Assembly: GCA_045636865.1 (NCBI GenBank)
Contig: JAZTYJ010000004.1
Span: 62,001-126,000 of the forward strand
DNA from: SIG480 sp045636865
Lineage (GTDB): Bacteria; Bacillota; Clostridia; Oscillospirales; JAAYXM01
Direction of reading: 5' to 3'
Length of the DNA stretch: 64,000 nt
The number at the start of each line of letters is the position of its first letter. Positions within the stretch are counted from its first letter, which is position 1. Of the stretch, positions 52,915 to 60,320 are shown one piece after another. Made by a program: the position numbers and the translations under genes. The notes beneath the pieces are model-generated. The model was not told the origin of the DNA and searched no databases. It saw nothing but the letters and a program-made list of their open reading frames with translations.

Positions 52915-53121
52915 ATGGCTAAGGTAACATTTGCGTCAGACATATGCAAGGGCTGCGGTCTTTGCGTAGGTGCATGTCCCAAGGGCATCATCACTCTTGC
53001 GACAGATAAGATCAATAAAAAGGGGCACTCTCCTGCAGAAATAACTGATCAGGAAAAGTGTATCGGTTGCGCTTTCTGTGCAACAATGTGCCCTGACTGT
53101 GTAATTACGGTAGAAAAGTGA
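52915..53121 (+). CDS. 2x[4Fe-4S] ferredoxin subunit of the 2-oxoacid oxidoreductase
   Basis: 68 residues with two complete CxxCxxCxxxCP sets (CKGCGLCVGACPKG and CIGCAFCATMCPDC). It serves as the delta subunit/electron carrier of 2-oxoacid:ferredoxin oxidoreductases. Starts 12 bp after the ATPase and ends 12 bp before vorB. Confidence 0.92.
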   Translation: MAKVTFASDICKGCGLCVGACPKGIITLATDKINKKGHSPAEITDQEKCIGCAFCATMCPDCVITVEK

Positions 53122-53133
53122 GGTGTGTGAGAA

Positions 53134-54195
53134 ATGGCAGAAAAAGTTTTGATGAAAGGTAACGAAGCTATCGCGGAAGCTGCAATTCGTGCAGGTTGCC
53201 GCCATTACTTCGGATATCCGATTACTCCGCAGACGGAAGTCGCGGCTTATATGGCAAAGAGAATGCCGAAAATCGGCGGAACATTCCTTCAGGCAGAAAG
53301 TGAAGTTTCCGCAATCAATATGGTATATGGTGTTGCAGGTGCAGGATTCCGTGTTATGACATCCTCATCAAGCCCCGGTATATCACTCAAGCAGGAGGGT
53401 ATCTCCTACATAGCAGGTGCTGACCTTCCGGCACTTATCGTTAACGTTCAGCGCGGAGGCCCCGGTCTCGGCGGAATCCAGCCGTCTCAGTCTGACTATT
53501 TCCAGGCTACAAAGGGCGGCGGTCACGGTGACTATCACCTCATCGTTCTCACTCCCGAATCCGTTCAGGAAATGGCGGATATGACAGCTTTGGCATTCGA
53601 CCTTGCCGATAAGTACAGAATGCCGGCAATGCTTCTTTGTGACGGTACAATGGGTCAGATGATGGAACCGGTTGAGCTTCCCGAGGAGCACGTAAACGTT
53701 ATCGAAAAGCCCTGGGCGGTAAACGGCACAAAGGGCGAGCGTGAGCACAACATCATAAACTCACTCTACTTAAAACCCGAAATTCTCGAGGACAAGAACT
53801 TTGAGAGATACGAGAGATATAAGCTCATTGAAGAAACTGAAGCAAGACACGAAAGCTTTATGATGGACGATGCAGAAATCTGCGTTGCAGCATTCGGTAT
53901 TGCGGCACGCGTTGCAAAGAACGCAGTTGTTGCAGCCCGCAAGGAAGGCATCAAGGTCGGTATGATCCGTCCGCTCACGGTATGGCCGTTCCCGAAGAAG
54001 GCATTTGCAGAAGCTGCAAAGCAGGTTAAGTCATTCATCAGCGTTGAGCTTTCAATGGGACAGATGATTGAAGATGTTGCACTTGCAACAGAATGCAAAA
54101 AGCCAGTTCACCTCTGCAACCGTTCAGGCGGTATGATTCCGACACCTGAACAGGTTCTTGAGATGATCAGAGAAATCAACGGAGGTAACAGATAA
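53134..54195 (+). CDS. vorB: 2-oxoisovalerate:ferredoxin oxidoreductase, alpha-type subunit
   Basis: 353 residues of the PorA/VorB class: GNEAIAEAAIRAGCRHYFGYPITPQTE at the start, AESEVSAINMVYGVAGAG, RGGPGLGGIQPSQSDYFQATKGGGHGDYH, and a C-terminal ferredoxin-oxidoreductase domain II. It fits the VorB group that uses branched-chain 2-oxo acids, although some relatives take pyruvate or 2-oxoglutarate. Stops one base into vorA. Confidence 0.88.
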   Translation: MAEKVLMKGNEAIAEAAIRAGCRHYFGYPITPQTEVAAYMAKRMPKIGGTFLQAESEVSAINMVYGVAGAGFRVMTSSSSPGISLKQEGISYIAGADLPALIVNVQRGGPGLGGIQPSQSDYFQATKGGGHGDYHLIVLTPESVQEMADMTALAFDLADKYRMPAMLLCDGTMGQMMEPVELPEEHVNVIEKPWAVNGTKGEREHNIINSLYLKPEILEDKNFERYERYKLIEETEARHESFMMDDAEICVAAFGIAARVAKNAVVAARKEGIKVGMIRPLTVWPFPKKAFAEAAKQVKSFISVELSMGQMIEDVALATECKKPVHLCNRSGGMIPTPEQVLEMIREINGGNR

Positions 54196-54947
54196 TGGTA
54201 GTTTTTGAAAAACCGAAGAGCCTTACAAATGCTGAGCTTCATTACTGCCCGGGCTGTTGCCATGGTATCATCCACAGACTCGTAGCACAGGCACTTGATA
54301 AGCTTGATATTACAGGTAAAACAATCGGTGTTGCACCGGTTGGATGTGCTGTTATGGCATACGACTACTTCGCTTGCGATATGGTAGAGGCAGCTCACGG
54401 ACGTGCTCCGGCAGTTGCAACAGGTCTCAAGCGCGCAATGCCCGATAACATCGTTTTCACATACCAGGGTGATGGCGACCTCGCATCAATCGGTATGGCA
54501 GAGACGGTTCACTCCGCAGCAAGAAACGAGAATATCACAATCATTTTCGTAAACAATGCAATTTACGGTATGACAGGCGGTCAGATGGCTCCGACTTCTC
54601 TTCCGGGTCAGGTTACACAGACATCTCCCTACGGCAGAGACGTAAACGTCGCAGGTTATCCGATCAGAGTTTCCGAGATGCTTGCAACACTTGACGGTCC
54701 GCAGTATATCGAGCGCGTTGCAGTCAATAACGTCAAGAACGTAAAGAAAGCTGAAAAGGCAATTCTCAAGGCTTTCGAAAACCAGGTCAACGGAAAGGGA
54801 TTCTCATTTATCGAGGTTATCTCAACTTGTCCGACAAACTGGGGTATGACACCGCAGAAGTCTCTCGAGTGGGTTGAAGAGAATATGATTCCGTACTATC
54901 CGCTCGGAGTATACAAAGACAAGAGCGCCGAAAAGGAGGAAGCATAA
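54195..54947 (+). CDS. vorA: 2-oxoacid:ferredoxin oxidoreductase, thiamine-PP subunit
   Basis: 250 residues, beta-type subunit with the TPP-binding site: YQGDGDLASIGMAETVHSAARN then FVNNAIYGMTGGQ (Mg and diphosphate residues). The N-terminal HYCPGCCHGI replaces the usual CPGCGHG. It carries the TPP cofactor that links decarboxylation, or its reverse, to ferredoxin. The window's two thiamine uptake and salvage loci fit its need for TPP. Confidence 0.9.
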   Translation: MVVFEKPKSLTNAELHYCPGCCHGIIHRLVAQALDKLDITGKTIGVAPVGCAVMAYDYFACDMVEAAHGRAPAVATGLKRAMPDNIVFTYQGDGDLASIGMAETVHSAARNENITIIFVNNAIYGMTGGQMAPTSLPGQVTQTSPYGRDVNVAGYPIRVSEMLATLDGPQYIERVAVNNVKNVKKAEKAILKAFENQVNGKGFSFIEVISTCPTNWGMTPQKSLEWVEENMIPYYPLGVYKDKSAEKEEA

Positions 54948-54948
54948 T

Positions 54949-55485
54949 ATGACTACACAGTTGCTTTTAGCAGGCTTTGGTGGCCAGGGTATCCTCTTTG
55001 CAGGAAAGTTTCTCGCATATAAGGGCCTTTTGGAGGGCAGAAACTTAAGCTGGCTTCCGTCTTACGGTCCTGAAATGCGCGGTGGTACAGCAAACTGCAG
55101 CGTTATCTTAAGTGATGAGCCGGTCGGTTCACCGATCGTTTCAAATCCGGATATCCTTGTTGCAATGAACCTTCCGTCTCTCGATAAGTATGAAGACGCA
55201 GTTGTGCCGGGTGGCATGATTTTCGTTGACTCTACTCTCATTGAGCGTAAGGTAAAGAGAACTGACGTAAAGGTGTTCTACATCCCGTCAACGCAGCTTG
55301 CACAGCAGATGTCGGCACCGACTCTTGCAAATATGATTATGACAGGCAAGCTCATCCGCGAAAGCGGAATGGTTGAGAAGGAAAACATCGAAGATGCACT
55401 CAAGAAAGTCGTTTCGGCAAAGCGTGCAAACCTTCTCGAAATCAACCTCAAGGCAATCAATTGCGGAATGGAATACGAAGGCTAA
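54949..55485 (+). CDS. vorC: 2-oxoacid:ferredoxin oxidoreductase, gamma subunit
   Basis: 178 residues. LLLAGFGGQGILFAGKFLAYKGLLEG opens the domain, and the later CSVIL-like and MIMTGKLIRESG segments fit the POR gamma domain that binds CoA-handling subunits. Third enzyme subunit of the complex; last gene before a terminator. Confidence 0.92.
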   Translation: MTTQLLLAGFGGQGILFAGKFLAYKGLLEGRNLSWLPSYGPEMRGGTANCSVILSDEPVGSPIVSNPDILVAMNLPSLDKYEDAVVPGGMIFVDSTLIERKVKRTDVKVFYIPSTQLAQQMSAPTLANMIMTGKLIRESGMVEKENIEDALKKVVSAKRANLLEINLKAINCGMEYEG

Positions 55486-55494
55486 AAATAAACT

Positions 55495-55525
55495 AAAAAG
55501 TCAAGCTTATAGCTTGACTTTTTGT
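55495..55525 (+). terminator. Terminator of the T-box 2 operon
   Basis: 13-bp stem (55495-55507 with 55511-55523) and a T-run after it. Confidence 0.9.
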
Positions 55526-55577
55526 TTTTTATGGGATAAGATGAATCCATAAATAAAGTAATTTTGGAGTTGAAAAT

Positions 55578-56573
55578 ATGCAGAATATAAGATGGGGAAT
55601 AGCGGGTCCCGGCGGTATAGCAAAAAAGTTTGCAAAGACGGTTTCAAATGTCGAAGGTGCGACTCTTTCGGGTGTTGCATCAAGGAGTATTGAACGGGCA
55701 GAAAGCTTTGCAAAGGAATATAATATACCGAATGCGTTTGACGGCTATGAGGCTATGGCAAAATCACCCGATATTGATGCGGTATACGTTGCGACACCGC
55801 ATTCTCACCACAAGAGTGTTGCGGAGATTTTTCTCCGTGAGGGAAAGCATGTTCTTTGCGAAAAACCGATTTGCGTAAACCGTCATCAGCTCAAGTCGCT
55901 TTCGGAGTGTGCAAAGAAAAACGGCGCGTTTCTCATGGAGGCTATGTGGCTTAAGTTTATGCCGATTATCACAAAGACGAGGGAGATAATTGATAGCGGT
56001 GCGATAGGGGAAATCGTAAGCATTGAAACAAATCAATGCGACAATGTGGCGATTCACGCACCGGAACATAACGTCTATAAAAATGATATGGCAGGCGGCG
56101 CGCTTCTTGATCTCGGAATCTACGGGCTTGAGTTTATCGCGTTCTTCTTCGGATATGAGCCTGAAGAAATAGTATCTGTGTGCAGGGTTGAAAAGGGTGT
56201 GGATGTGCAGACTATAGCTACACTTAAATTCCAAAACGGAAAGCTTGCGAGAATGATCACTTCAAATATCGTTACCGAGCCGTGCTTTGCAAATGTCTAC
56301 GGTGCGAAGGGCTATATTTCGATCCCCGATTATGTCGGAGGAATAACGAAGCTTCATACATACATCGACGGAAAAGAAGAAGTGTTCGACGTTCCGCCAA
56401 TTGGAAATGGTTTTGAAGAAGAGATTTATGAAGCTTGCAGGTGTATCCGTGAGGGTAAGCTTGAAAGTGATGTTCATCCGATAAAAGACAGCCTTGCGAT
56501 ACTTTCACAGATGGATACGATAAGACGGCAAAATGGCATAAAATATCCATTTGACGGAGAAGATAAGCTTTAA
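55578..56573 (+). CDS. Gfo/Idh/MocA family oxidoreductase
   Basis: 331 residues. Rossmann start WGIAGPGGIAKKFAKTV (GxGxxA variant), ASRSIERAESFAKEYNIPNAFDGYEAM, VATPHSHHKSVAEIFLREGKHVLCEKPICVN (EKP lysine) and a GALLDLGIYGLEFIAFFFGYEP block. These NAD(P)-linked enzymes oxidise sugars, myo-inositol or dihydrodiols. No operon context gives the substrate. Confidence 0.92.
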   Translation: MQNIRWGIAGPGGIAKKFAKTVSNVEGATLSGVASRSIERAESFAKEYNIPNAFDGYEAMAKSPDIDAVYVATPHSHHKSVAEIFLREGKHVLCEKPICVNRHQLKSLSECAKKNGAFLMEAMWLKFMPIITKTREIIDSGAIGEIVSIETNQCDNVAIHAPEHNVYKNDMAGGALLDLGIYGLEFIAFFFGYEPEEIVSVCRVEKGVDVQTIATLKFQNGKLARMITSNIVTEPCFANVYGAKGYISIPDYVGGITKLHTYIDGKEEVFDVPPIGNGFEEEIYEACRCIREGKLESDVHPIKDSLAILSQMDTIRRQNGIKYPFDGEDKL

Positions 56574-56587
56574 AAGGAGCGATTTTT

Positions 56588-57376
56588 GTGGCAGATATTT
56601 TTGGAGAGCTTGAGTTTCATTTAAAAATCAAAAAGGGCGACGTCGGTCGTTATGTAATCCTTTGCGGAGATCCGGGGAGAGTTCCGAAAATCGCCGCGTA
56701 TCTTGAAAATGCAGAAAAGATAGCAGAAAACCGCGAATATACGATTTATACAGGCTATCTCTGCGGTGAAAGGGTTTCCGTTGCATCGACGGGCATAGGC
56801 GGGCCTTCTGCCGCGATTTGCGTTGAGGAGCTTATCCACTGCGGAAGTGATACGTTTATCCGCGTTGGAACAAGCGGAGGAATCCGCGAGGATGTCATAG
56901 GTGGAGATCTCGTTATTGCGACGAGTGCGGTAAGAGCCGAGGGCACAAGCCTTGAATACTTGCCCGAGGGATATCCTGCCGCCGCTGATTTTTCTGTTGT
57001 GCGCGCGCTTTCTGATGAGGCGGAAGAGCTTTGCGACATGAGCTTCGGAAACTCATATCACGTCGGTGTTGTGCAGAGCAAGGATTCATTCTATGGTGAA
57101 ACAAATCCCGAAACAATGCCTGTTTCGGATATGCTTTTAAAGAAATGGGAGGCATACACACGCCTTGGTTGTCTCACTTCCGAGATGGAGTGTGCCGCAA
57201 TCTTTTCGGTTGCGCTGACGCGCGGAGTCCGTGCAGGTGCCGTTCTTCTTTCGATATGGAATGTCGAGAGAACAAACAAAGGACTTGAAAGCCCTGTAAA
57301 TACGGACACCGACCGCGCAATCAGATGCGCAATCGGTGCAATAAAAAGACTTATAGAAAAAGATGCAAAGAATTAA
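56588..57376 (+). CDS. udp: Uridine phosphorylase
   Basis: 262 residues from GTG 56588 (AAGGAG ten bases upstream). NP-I fold: VILCGDPGRVPKIA, GTSGGIREDVIGGDLVIAT, HVGVVQSKDSFYGE and SEMECAAIFSVALTRGVRAGAVLL match Udp. It splits uridine to uracil and ribose-1-phosphate for nucleoside salvage. 14 bp after the oxidoreductase and probably in its transcript. Its last codons lie inside a palindrome shared with the convergent regulator gene. Confidence 0.88.
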   Translation: MADIFGELEFHLKIKKGDVGRYVILCGDPGRVPKIAAYLENAEKIAENREYTIYTGYLCGERVSVASTGIGGPSAAICVEELIHCGSDTFIRVGTSGGIREDVIGGDLVIATSAVRAEGTSLEYLPEGYPAAADFSVVRALSDEAEELCDMSFGNSYHVGVVQSKDSFYGETNPETMPVSDMLLKKWEAYTRLGCLTSEMECAAIFSVALTRGVRAGAVLLSIWNVERTNKGLESPVNTDTDRAIRCAIGAIKRLIEKDAKN

Positions 57377-57392
57377 TTCTTTGCATCTTTTT
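57357..57392. terminator. Perfect 36-bp palindromic terminator shared by two genes
   Basis: 18-bp arms meet at 57374/57375 with no extra loop base. Both convergent reading frames end in it (plus stop 57374-57376, minus stop 57375-57373), so each side codes for the last residues of its protein and provides the other's T-run. Confidence 0.9.
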
Positions 57393-57750
57393 TGTTTATA
57401 TGATTCTTTATGGCGTCAAACGTTTCATCACTTAGGTGATGCTCCATCTTGCAGGCATCTTCTGAAGCGGTTTCTTTGCTTACGCCTATGCCTTCGAGAA
57501 AGGTTGTAAGGATGGTGTGTCTTTCATATATCTTGGCAGCGACCTCGCGGCCAATGTCGGTAAGTGTGATAAAACCGTCACCGTCAACGGTGATATAACC
57601 TCCGTTTTTCAAAAGACCGACGGCACGGCTGACACTTGGTTTTGAGTATCCCATATGATCTACAATATCAATTGAACGAAAGTTCTTTTTGCTTTCGGAA
57701 AGAATCAGAATAGTTTCAAGATACATCTCGCCGGATTCAAGAAGCGGCAC
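57373..57750 (-). CDS. DtxR/MntR family metal-dependent regulator
   Basis: 125 residues from GTG 57750, which stands eight bases from AAAAGGAGG; a GTG at 57759 overlaps that site. Winged helix: GEMYLETILILSE, IDIVDHMGYSKPSVSRAVGLLKNGGYITVD, then DIGREVAAKIYERHTILTTFLEGIGVS and ACKMEHHLSDETFDAI with C and H/E residues of the metal site. The short C-terminus lacks the SH3-like domain, as in MntR. Divergent from feoAB and close to a DtxR-like operator, so it likely represses them with Fe(II) bound; control by Mn is possible. Confidence 0.88.
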   Translation of the reverse strand: MPLLESGEMYLETILILSESKKNFRSIDIVDHMGYSKPSVSRAVGLLKNGGYITVDGDGFITLTDIGREVAAKIYERHTILTTFLEGIGVSKETASEDACKMEHHLSDETFDAIKNHINKKDAKN

Positions 57751-57800
57751 GAAAAACACCTCCTTTTAGTATCATTATAATTAGAATATCATACGTAGGG

Positions 57801-57828
57801 GAATTTTTCAAGAAAAAATGAAAAATTC
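57801..57828. repeat. 9-bp inverted repeat in the regulator-feoA intergenic region
   Basis: GAATTTTTC (57801-57809) and GAAAAATTC (57820-57828), spacer 10 bp, directly upstream of the feo -35 box. Function unknown. Confidence 0.5.
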
Positions 57829-57831
57829 GTC

Positions 57832-57882
57832 TTGACAAACAAATGAAGGTGTGTTAATCTTGTAGTTAGCAAAGACTAACTA
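57832..57882 (+). promoter_or_regulatory. feoA promoter with DtxR/IdeR-type operator
   Basis: TTGACA at 57832-57837 with a weak -10 (TTAATC, 57854-57859). The inverted repeat TAGTTAG (57863-57869), six-base spacer, CTAACTA (57876-57882), closely follows the DtxR-family site TTAGGTTAGnCTAACCTAA in the arms. It sits at and just after the start point. Confidence 0.75.
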
Positions 57883-57911
57883 CTGCTTGTCGAAACGAAG
57901 GGATGGAAAAG

Positions 57912-58142
57912 ATGACACTTGATACGTTGAAAATCGGTGAAAGTGCAATAATAAAAAGTGTGGGCGGAGAGAAGTCTCTCCGTCTTCGTCTGCTTGATAT
58001 GGGTTTGATTCCGAAAACCCGTGTTACGCTCATAAAAGTAGCTCCGATGGGGGATCCTATGGAGCTTCGCGTAAGGGGATATGAGCTTACTCTCCGCGCA
58101 GAGGATGCGAAAAAGATAGAAGTGGAGGGTGAAAAACAGTGA
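57912..58142 (+). CDS. feoA: FeoA, ferrous iron transport accessory protein
   Basis: 76 residues from ATG 57912 (AAGGGATGG upstream); an ATG at 57903 overlaps that site. SH3-like FeoA fold: LKIGESAIIKSVGGEKSLRLRLLDMGLIPKTRVTLIKVAPMGDPMELRVRGYELTLR. It helps FeoB function in the cytoplasm. Overlaps feoB by 4 bases (GTGA). Confidence 0.95.
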   Translation: MTLDTLKIGESAIIKSVGGEKSLRLRLLDMGLIPKTRVTLIKVAPMGDPMELRVRGYELTLRAEDAKKIEVEGEKQ

Positions 58143-60148
58143 TTTTTGCGCTTGCAGGAAACCAGAACTGCGGAAAAACAACGCTTTTTAATGTGCTGAC
58201 AGGCTCAAATCAGCACGTCGGAAACTTTCCGGGCGTTACGGTAGAGCACAAAAGCGGAGAAATCCGTGGTCAGAAAAACTGCACGGTTGTTGATTTGCCG
58301 GGTATATATTCGCTCCGTACATATACGCAGGAGGAAATAGTCGCGCGTGACTTTCTCTTAAACGAAAAGCCTGATGCCATAATAAACATTGTTGATGCAA
58401 CAAATATCGAGAGAAACTTATATCTCACGCTTCAGCTTTTAGAGCTTCGTGTTCCGATGGTGCTTGCTCTTAATATGATGGACGAGGTCAGAAAAAACAA
58501 CGGTTCAATTGATCTTGCGAAGATGAGCGAGGCTCTCGGTATTCCGATAGTTCCGATCTCTGCGGCAAAGGGCGAGGGCGTATCCGAGCTTATTCATCAG
58601 GCGATAGAAACAGCAAAGAACCGCGAGGTGCCGAAGGTTTATGACTTCTGCGGCGCACAGTCGCCGGTTCACCGTTGTATTCATGCAGTTGCCCACGTTA
58701 TCGAAGACCACGCCGAAAAAATCGGAATGGCGCAGAGATTCTGCATATCAAAGCTCATAGAGGGTGATGAGGATCTTGAGTCGCGCCTTGACCTTCACGC
58801 AAACGAGAAGGAACTCATAGAGCACTGTGTGGTCGAAATGGAAGGCGAAACGGGGCTTGAAAGAAACGGAGCTATTGCCGATATGCGCTACACCTTTATC
58901 GAAAAAGTGGTATCAATAGCTGTTGTAAAGGGTGGTGAGAGCCGCGAGCATATGCGCTCGGTAAAGCTTGACAGGCTGCTTACGGGAAAATTCACCGCAA
59001 TGCCCGTTTTCATAGGTATTATTGCGCTTGTCTTCTGGCTTACATTCGGAGTTATAGGAACATACCTTTCAGACCTCCTTGCAGGAGGAATAGATTACCT
59101 TGCATCTATGTGTTCGACATTCCTTGAAAATTACGGTATAAATCCTGTAATCCACAGCTTTATCATCGACGGTGTGTTCGCGGGAGTAGGAAGTGTTCTG
59201 TCGTTTCTTCCGCTTATCGTTACGCTGTTTTTCTTTCTCTCGATTCTCGAGGATACGGGATATATGGCGCGTGTTGCGTTCTTTATGGACAAACCGCTCC
59301 GCAAGGTTGGTCTTTCGGGAAAAAGCTTTGTTCCGATGCTTATAGGATTTGGTTGTACCGTACCTGCGATTATGGCAACTCGCACGGTTTCGTCAGACCG
59401 CGACAGAAAAATGACGATGCTTCTGACTCCGTTTATGAGCTGCTCGGCAAAAATTCCTATTTATGCAGTATTCGCAGCGGCATTCTTTCCGGGGCACAGC
59501 GCACTTGTTATGACAGGGCTTTATCTTTTCGGTATTGTGCTTGCAATCTTGTTTGCGCTCATTCTCAAAACAACAACGTTCCGCGGAAAGCCGGTTCCGT
59601 TTGTTATGGAGCTTCCGAATTACAGAATGCCGTCTTTAAAAAGTGTGTCGCTTCTTCTCTGGGAAAAGGCACGCGACTTTATAGAGCGCGCATTCACGAT
59701 AATCTTTTTTGGTACCATTATAATCTGGTTTTTGCAGACATTTGACACTCGTCTCAATCTCGTTTCTGACAGTGCAGACAGCCTTCTCGCAATTGTAGGG
59801 CGCGCAATCGCTCCGATTTTCAGACCGCTTGGGTTTGAAGACTGGCGCGTTGCAACATCGCTCATTTCGGGCTTTACTGCAAAGGAGGCGGTAGTTTCGA
59901 CGCTCTCCGTTCTTTTAGGTACGGGAATGTCAAACCTTCCGTCAGCGCTCTCATCACTTTTCACTCCGCTTTCATCAATAAGCTTCCTTGTGTTTACGCT
60001 TCTCTACACTCCGTGTGTCGCGGCGATTGCGACATTCAGGCGCGAGCTTAAGAGCCTTCCGGCAACACTTGGCGTGATAGTTCTGCAGTGTGCAATCGCA
60101 TGGGGGGTTGCGTGGGTTGTCTACGTAATCGGAGGACTTATCATATGA
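58139..60148 (+). CDS. feoB: FeoB, ferrous iron transporter
   Basis: 669 residues from GTG 58139. N-terminal G domain with LAGNQNCGKTTLFN (G1), PGVTVEHKSG, VDLPGIYSL (G3) and NMMDE (G4); the GDI-like helical part follows, then about eleven membrane helices with two Gate-like regions (MLIGFGCTVPAIMATRT and SGFTAKEAVVSTL). It moves Fe(II) across the cytoplasmic membrane. Operon feoA-feoB-Cys-rich peptide under iron control. Confidence 0.96.
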   Translation: MIFALAGNQNCGKTTLFNVLTGSNQHVGNFPGVTVEHKSGEIRGQKNCTVVDLPGIYSLRTYTQEEIVARDFLLNEKPDAIINIVDATNIERNLYLTLQLLELRVPMVLALNMMDEVRKNNGSIDLAKMSEALGIPIVPISAAKGEGVSELIHQAIETAKNREVPKVYDFCGAQSPVHRCIHAVAHVIEDHAEKIGMAQRFCISKLIEGDEDLESRLDLHANEKELIEHCVVEMEGETGLERNGAIADMRYTFIEKVVSIAVVKGGESREHMRSVKLDRLLTGKFTAMPVFIGIIALVFWLTFGVIGTYLSDLLAGGIDYLASMCSTFLENYGINPVIHSFIIDGVFAGVGSVLSFLPLIVTLFFFLSILEDTGYMARVAFFMDKPLRKVGLSGKSFVPMLIGFGCTVPAIMATRTVSSDRDRKMTMLLTPFMSCSAKIPIYAVFAAAFFPGHSALVMTGLYLFGIVLAILFALILKTTTFRGKPVPFVMELPNYRMPSLKSVSLLLWEKARDFIERAFTIIFFGTIIIWFLQTFDTRLNLVSDSADSLLAIVGRAIAPIFRPLGFEDWRVATSLISGFTAKEAVVSTLSVLLGTGMSNLPSALSSLFTPLSSISFLVFTLLYTPCVAAIATFRRELKSLPATLGVIVLQCAIAWGVAWVVYVIGGLII

Positions 60149-60279
60149 ACGTTTTGGATTTTGTAATTCTTGCCGTATGTGCCGTTCTGATATTCTTTGC
60201 GGTGCGTCTTGCGCTAAAGAGAAAAAAGAGCGGGAAATGCTGCTCCGGAAACTGCACATCGTGCAATAAATGCAAATAG
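60145..60279 (+). CDS. FeoB-associated Cys-rich membrane protein
   Basis: 44 residues, ATG 60145 within the feoB stop (ATGA). One membrane helix (DFVILAVCAVLIFFAVRLAL) and a short basic stretch before a tail with five cysteines (KCCSGNCTSCNKCK). It fits the small family often found after feoB; it may bind iron or assist the pore. Confidence 0.9.
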   Translation: MNVLDFVILAVCAVLIFFAVRLALKRKKSGKCCSGNCTSCNKCK

Positions 60280-60282
60280 AAA

Positions 60283-60319
60283 AAGCAGAAGTTTACAATG
60301 TAAACTTCTGCTTGATTTT
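60283..60319. terminator. Bidirectional terminator after the feo operon
   Basis: 13-bp stem (60283-60295 with 60301-60313) with a T-rich tail; the A-rich left side also suits the minus-strand gene that ends at 60321. Confidence 0.85.
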
Positions 60320-60320
60320 T

